From contig JAJDAE010000059.1 in assembly GCA_029262035.1 (NCBI GenBank), positions 1 to 53,572 on the forward strand: a stretch of 53,572 nucleotides of DNA, in the 5' to 3' direction. A program made the translations under genes and the position numbers. This DNA is from Candidatus Zhuqueibacterota bacterium (GTDB lineage: Bacteria > Zhuqueibacterota > Zhuqueibacteria > Oceanimicrobiales > Oceanimicrobiaceae). How positions within the stretch are numbered: position 1 is the first letter of the stretch; each line of letters starts with the position of its first letter. Positions 48,601 through 53,572 of this stretch are shown piece after piece. The notes beneath the pieces were generated by a model. The model was given only the letters and a program-made list of their open reading frames with translations, searched no databases and had not been told where the DNA came from.

Positions 48601-49998
48601 TTACCCTTTCATCTCCATTTTCAATATCTTTTTCGTTTTCGAATTCACTTTAAATCTATCGTCGATCTGATGGCCACATACCCAGACAACCTGGTCTCCT
48701 GATTCAAGAATAGCAACATTTCTACGATCCCTTAGTGGAACCTTATTATCGGTAAAAAAATCAGAAATCTTTTTTTTACCGTTTAAATTCAATGGAATGA
48801 AATAATCCCCAGGATACGCCGGTCTTATGCTAAGTTTGGTGCCAATTTTATCATAGTCAAAATACTCAATATTTTTATTCGTATCGAAAACTATATCTGT
48901 TTCCGTTTTTACCAACGACCAATTAAATTGACAATCCTGATATCTTGTTGACTTTTTAAGTTTAAGATTAACTTCAATTTTTTTTAACGGTCGAATCTCT
49001 CTTTCAGAAATCACAACAACTTCCCGATCTACCCACAGATGAAATGTAGTATCAATTGGAAACTTTTTACCAATATCCCGTTTTTCAATTAGTTTATTTA
49101 TTTTATACAGTTTACCGTAATCCAGTTTGTCACGATCTATTCTTAGTAATTCAAAACAGGCGAACAGAATATAATTCCGAATCTGGATATTATAATCTAA
49201 AAATCCTTCAATTTCAAGATATATTTCACTTTTTTTCTGTAAAGAAACCAATGACTTACAGGCTTCTTTTGCAACTGCCTTAAGGTGATTTTCAGTATCC
49301 CGAAAAATATTCGCACTACGATTTAGCGTGGCGCCAATCTTAGAATTAAAATTCTTTTTTAAATATGGGATAAGCTCATAACGAATTCTATTCCTCTTAA
49401 AATTCAAATCCCGATTTGAACTATCTTCGCGATAGACAAGTTTTTTTTGACTTGAGTATGTTTCGAGTTCAGTCCGGGAAAAACATAACATGGGGCGAAT
49501 ATAGCAATCACGCCTTGTTTTCATTCCAGCCAGCCCAAGCATACCGGAACCACGTAAAAAATGGTCTATAACTGTTTCTGCTTGATCATCTGCCGTATGG
49601 GCAGTGGCAAGCGAATCGGCGTCAACATTGCTCAGAGTTTCTTCGAAAAACTTATATCGTAATTTACGTGCGGCATCCTCTAACGAGAGTTTGTTTTTTT
49701 TCTTAAATGTCAGCGTATCGACTGTTTTTGAAAAAAACGGCAGTTTATATTGCTCAGCCAACTCTTTGACAAAAGCCTGATCATCATCAGACTCCTCTCC
49801 CCTTAGTCCGTGATTTAAATGTAAAACGGACAATTCAATACCAAGTTCATCCTCAATTTCAAAAAACAAAGCCAACATGGTAACCGAATCCAACCCGCCG
49901 GAGACCGCAAGTATAATTTTCTGGGCACGAGAAATCAAATGCTGCTCTTTCAGAAAAGAAATTAACTTATCTCCCAAGTTTTTATTTTTGTCGGTCAT
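48601..49998 (-). CDS. tilS: tRNA(Ile)-lysidine synthase
   Basis: ILAVSGGLDSVTMLAL PP-loop, LHLNHGLRGEESDDDQAFV, TAHTADDQAETVIDHFLRGSG. Confidence 0.95.
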   Translation of the reverse strand: MTDKNKNLGDKLISFLKEQHLISRAQKIILAVSGGLDSVTMLALFFEIEDELGIELSVLHLNHGLRGEESDDDQAFVKELAEQYKLPFFSKTVDTLTFKKKNKLSLEDAARKLRYKFFEETLSNVDADSLATAHTADDQAETVIDHFLRGSGMLGLAGMKTRRDCYIRPMLCFSRTELETYSSQKKLVYREDSSNRDLNFKRNRIRYELIPYLKKNFNSKIGATLNRSANIFRDTENHLKAVAKEACKSLVSLQKKSEIYLEIEGFLDYNIQIRNYILFACFELLRIDRDKLDYGKLYKINKLIEKRDIGKKFPIDTTFHLWVDREVVVISEREIRPLKKIEVNLKLKKSTRYQDCQFNWSLVKTETDIVFDTNKNIEYFDYDKIGTKLSIRPAYPGDYFIPLNLNGKKKISDFFTDNKVPLRDRRNVAILESGDQVVWVCGHQIDDRFKVNSKTKKILKMEMKG

Positions 49999-50026
49999 CA
50001 GGAGTCAATTGCAAATAAATAGGTTA

Positions 50027-51238
50027 TTATAAATCAAGTTTATCGCCGAGAAAATATTTCAACACCAAAAGTGTCATCAGGTTTACACCAAGTAGCAATG
50101 CTTTTTCATCGATGTCAAACCTGCTTGTATGTAAATAAGTAACTTCGGCGTCCGGTTTTCTAGAGCCAAGACGAATCAAAGCACCGGGTGCCTTTTCAAG
50201 ATACCATGAAAAATCTTCGCCACCCATGCTAACTTTTTCAACTTTCACAATCTGTTCTGACGACAATACTTTTCCCGCCACATCTTCAATCAAACCAATC
50301 ATATCCGGGTGATTGTAAACGGAAGGAACAGGTGTCAGAAATTCAATCTGATAATGACCGCCCGCTGCTCTGGTAAGTGCATGCACTGTTTCTTCGAGCT
50401 GGCTTGTAATTTCCTCGAGAGAATTATCATCCAATGTCCGAATTGTCCCGGCGATATAGGCATTATCCGGGATCACGTTGGCCTTAAAACCGGCATCAAC
50501 ATGACCAATAGTTAAAACAGCAGGCATAAATGGGTTTTTACGGCTGCCAACAATGCTGTAAAGAGCTGCCAATATTTGGCTGCATAAATAAACCGTATCT
50601 ATTGCCTGATGTGGTCGCGCCGCATGTCCACTTTTACCGTGAATTGTTAACTGAAACTCTGTGCAATGCGCAGTCATAATACCGTTGCGCAACCCAATTT
50701 TACCAACTTCAACTTCAGGGTCCACATGGAAAGCGAGAATCCCATCGACGCCGTCCATAACGCCGGCTTTCATCAATTCATGTGCGCCGCTTGGGATGGC
50801 TTCCTCGCAGGGTTGAAAAATAAATCGAATGTCACCAGGCAACTCAATGTTCAATTTCTTCAAAACTTTTGCCACGCCAATTGCCATTGCCATGTGACAA
50901 TCATGTCCACATGCATGCAACACACCCGGAATCCTGGATGCGTACGGCACATCTTTCGCATCATGGATTGGTAATGCATCCATATCCGCACGGATAGCAA
51001 GGGTCTTTCCACTTTTGTTGCCAGCTAAATTAGCAACAACTGCCGTTTTACAAATATCGGTTTCTACATCAATCGAAAGCTCATTAAAAATAGAAGCCAA
51101 TTTTTTCGCAGTCTTTACTTCAACCCAACTTAATTCTGGATATTGGTGAAAATCGCGGCGAATATTTATAATTTCGGCTCCGATACTTTCTACGCAAGCC
51201 CGGATTTCATTTACCAATTCAGTACCGTTATAACTCAT
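50027..51238 (-). CDS. M20-family amidohydrolase
   Basis: RRDFHQYPELSWVEVKTA, HACGHDCHMAMAIGVAKVL, GKSGHAARPHQAIDTV. Confidence 0.94.
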   Translation of the reverse strand: MSYNGTELVNEIRACVESIGAEIINIRRDFHQYPELSWVEVKTAKKLASIFNELSIDVETDICKTAVVANLAGNKSGKTLAIRADMDALPIHDAKDVPYASRIPGVLHACGHDCHMAMAIGVAKVLKKLNIELPGDIRFIFQPCEEAIPSGAHELMKAGVMDGVDGILAFHVDPEVEVGKIGLRNGIMTAHCTEFQLTIHGKSGHAARPHQAIDTVYLCSQILAALYSIVGSRKNPFMPAVLTIGHVDAGFKANVIPDNAYIAGTIRTLDDNSLEEITSQLEETVHALTRAAGGHYQIEFLTPVPSVYNHPDMIGLIEDVAGKVLSSEQIVKVEKVSMGGEDFSWYLEKAPGALIRLGSRKPDAEVTYLHTSRFDIDEKALLLGVNLMTLLVLKYFLGDKLDL

Positions 51239-51481
51239 TTTTAATCATCGAATATAAAACAAATCCGCATACCATCAGGTTCGTAATTATTTAATCTAAA
51301 ATTGAACGCAAACGTTATTTGTAACAACTATTTAACTAAACCAAATTTAAAAAACATTCCCATAAAATCAAGCATTCAGAAACCTTTGGTCATATTTTCC
51401 TTGCACTTCGCAAAGCACAATACTATATTTTTGGTTTCAAACCTTTTATTTTGATAAATTTAAATCGCATGGAGCGTACTC

Positions 51482-53338
51482 ATGAACACTCGTTTTTTCA
51501 TCCTTTTTTCTACCCTAACTTTTTTGATTATGATTTTTCAAAATTGCACAAACCCAAAGCCTGAATTTTCCGAAGATGTGCATTCATTTTCCAATCCGAA
51601 TGATGTTGTTGTAAAACATATCGATTTGGATTTAAATGTTGATTTCGCCAACAAAATTATATCGGGGAATGCTGTGCTGACCATCGAAAATAAGACCGGT
51701 GCAAGGGAATTGCTTCTCGATAGCCGCGGCTTGAATATCATCGATGCTTTTATAGATGATGCACAAAGCACAAACTTCAAGCTCGGGGAAAGCGTAGAAT
51801 TTCTCGGCCAACCGCTATCGGTGAGAATAAAATCTAACACAAAAAAAGTAACAATTGAATATGAAACAACAGCAGGCGCAGCCGCACTACAATGGCTTGA
51901 GCCGCCACAGACTGCCGATGGTATTGCCCCATTTTTATTTACACAATCGCAAGCCATTCATGCACGTTCCTGGATTCCCTGTCAGGACACGCCCGGTGTT
52001 CGTTTTTCTTATTCAGCAAAAATTAAAACCGAGCCCGGCTTGTTGGCTCTGATGAGCGCTGAAAATCCAACTAAAAAAACCATCGATGGCGTCTATGAAA
52101 TTAAGATGACTCAGCCGATTCCATCCTACTTGCTGGCACTTACCGTCGGAGATCTCGAATTTCAAACGCTTGGGGAGCGTAGTGGTATTTACGCCGAACC
52201 ATCTGTCATCAATAAAGCGGCTAAAGAATTTGAAGACACTGAAAAAATGATCGCAGCAGCGGAAAAGCTTTACGGCCCGTACCAATGGGAGCGCTATGAC
52301 ATGATCGTGCTGCCGCCGAGCTTTCCTTATGGTGGCATGGAAAATCCACGGCTCACCTTTTTAACCCCCACGGTTTTAGCAGGCGATAAATCGCTGGTTT
52401 CTATCATAGCGCATGAATTGGCACACTCCTGGTCCGGGAACCTGGTCACCAACGCCAACTGGAATGACTTCTGGATCAACGAGGGTTTTACTACCTACCT
52501 TGAGCACCGTATTATGGAAGAGTTATACGGCAAGGATTACGCCGATATGCTGGCTTCGCTGGGCTACCAGGACATGGTTAAAGCGATGGAAATACTGGGC
52601 TATGACAGCAGCGACACCCACCTGCAAATGAATTTAAAAGACCGTGACCCGGATGAATGGGAAGCCGGTATTCCTTACGACAAAGGGCACTTTTTACTCC
52701 GAACAATCGAAGCAAAATTGGGCAGGGAAAAGTGGGATAGCTTTGTGAATGAATATTTCAAAAAATATGCGTTTAAAACTATGACTTCGGATAAGTTTAT
52801 TTCATACTTTGAATCTCAAATTTCTGACAAGGCATTGCTGGACAGCCTGAATATACAAGCGTGGATTTACGGTCCCGGAATACCAAAAAATGTCGTCAAA
52901 GTGGAATCCGATGCGTTTACAAAAGTTGAAGCGCAAATCGAAACCTGGGGCAAGGGGATACCTGCCAGCAAACTTGAAACCGATAATTGGACAACACACC
53001 AGTGGCTGCATTTTCTACGCAACCTACCCAAAGGAATGAACCGCGACCAAATGGCTGAGTTGGAAGAGTGGTTTGGGTTTACCGAGACCGGCAATTCCGA
53101 AATCAAACATGAATGGCTATTGCGCGTTATTGAGAATCAGTACGAACCGGCATACCCGGCAATTGAAGCATTTCTCACCAGCATGGGACGGCGTAAATTT
53201 CTGAAACCGATTTACAAAAAAATGTATGAACAGCCGGAAATGGTCGCCTTTGCAAAATTTATCTATCAAAAAGCCCGGCCAAAATATCATCCGATTTCTG
53301 TCGATACAATCGACCGAATTTTGGAGTGGCAGGGATAG
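51482..53338 (+). CDS. M1-family (leukotriene A4 hydrolase-like) aminopeptidase
   Basis: GGMENPRLTF, IIAHELAHSWSGNLVTNANWNDFWINEGFTTYLE; lipoprotein-like N-terminus. Confidence 0.95.
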   Translation: MNTRFFILFSTLTFLIMIFQNCTNPKPEFSEDVHSFSNPNDVVVKHIDLDLNVDFANKIISGNAVLTIENKTGARELLLDSRGLNIIDAFIDDAQSTNFKLGESVEFLGQPLSVRIKSNTKKVTIEYETTAGAAALQWLEPPQTADGIAPFLFTQSQAIHARSWIPCQDTPGVRFSYSAKIKTEPGLLALMSAENPTKKTIDGVYEIKMTQPIPSYLLALTVGDLEFQTLGERSGIYAEPSVINKAAKEFEDTEKMIAAAEKLYGPYQWERYDMIVLPPSFPYGGMENPRLTFLTPTVLAGDKSLVSIIAHELAHSWSGNLVTNANWNDFWINEGFTTYLEHRIMEELYGKDYADMLASLGYQDMVKAMEILGYDSSDTHLQMNLKDRDPDEWEAGIPYDKGHFLLRTIEAKLGREKWDSFVNEYFKKYAFKTMTSDKFISYFESQISDKALLDSLNIQAWIYGPGIPKNVVKVESDAFTKVEAQIETWGKGIPASKLETDNWTTHQWLHFLRNLPKGMNRDQMAELEEWFGFTETGNSEIKHEWLLRVIENQYEPAYPAIEAFLTSMGRRKFLKPIYKKMYEQPEMVAFAKFIYQKARPKYHPISVDTIDRILEWQG

Positions 53339-53343
53339 TTAAA

Positions 53344-53572
53344 TTAGATGCTACCTAGATCACGATAAAAACAACTGTACTCACCTGTATGACAAGCGGC
53401 GCCGATCTGCTCAACTTCGAGGAGGAGGGTGTCAGCATCGCAGTCGTACTTTATAGATTTGACATGTTGGAAATGCCCGCTGGTCTCCCCTTTCAACCAC
53501 AGCTTTTGGCGGGAACGTGAAAAGTAGCATGCCTTTTTATCCCGCAGCGTAATCTCAAGACTGTCCTGATTC
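53344..53572 (-). CDS. hisI: phosphoribosyl-AMP cyclohydrolase, partial (5' end outside window)
   Basis: Minus translation [61 protein letters not shown]. Confidence 0.93.
   Translation of the reverse strand, partial: NQDSLEITLRDKKACYFSRSRQKLWLKGETSGHFQHVKSIKYDCDADTLLLEVEQIGAACHTGEYSCFYRDLGSI

Noticed and set aside
1-53572. CRISPR arrays
   Set aside because: No regularly spaced 20-40 bp direct repeats with unique spacers seen; the only exact longer repeat pair is the 21-bp iteron-like pair near 26.2 kb.

Overview
The window reads as a bacterial chromosome segment. Conserved housekeeping genes on the right (about 34.9-53.6 kb: ftsH, hpt, tilS, folP, cdaA-like, PduO-type adenosyltransferase, HupE, M20 and M1 peptidases, partial hisI) flank a large accessory region (about 0.6-34.4 kb) that ends next to a tRNA-Ala(GGC). 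The accessory region contains: (1) a four-gene operon-like cluster (isochorismatase-like hydrolase, ANL adenylating enzyme, group-III PLP decarboxylase, membrane-anchored GNAT-like protein) facing a SpeD-SpeE fusion whose SpeE half has altered active-site motifs; (2) an integrated mobilizable or plasmid-like element (about 6.1-26.3 kb) with Replic_Relax/MOBC-like and VirD4-like proteins, SSB, RadC, a toxin-antitoxin pair, a complete type I R-M system, a retron RT-TIR fusion with a visible msr-msd-like RNA locus, a DNA methylase, two promoter-structure-terminator small-RNA candidates, and helically phased TTCSGAA palindromes partly inside a coding sequence; (3) a class III nucleotidyl cyclase fused to two cold-shock-like domains, beside a divergent small-RNA candidate with a consensus promoter and a terminator, followed by a sigma-54 response regulator and a 1353-aa TPR-HATPase protein. 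All calls come from reading the sequence and supplied ORFs; no database search, folding or alignment was run.
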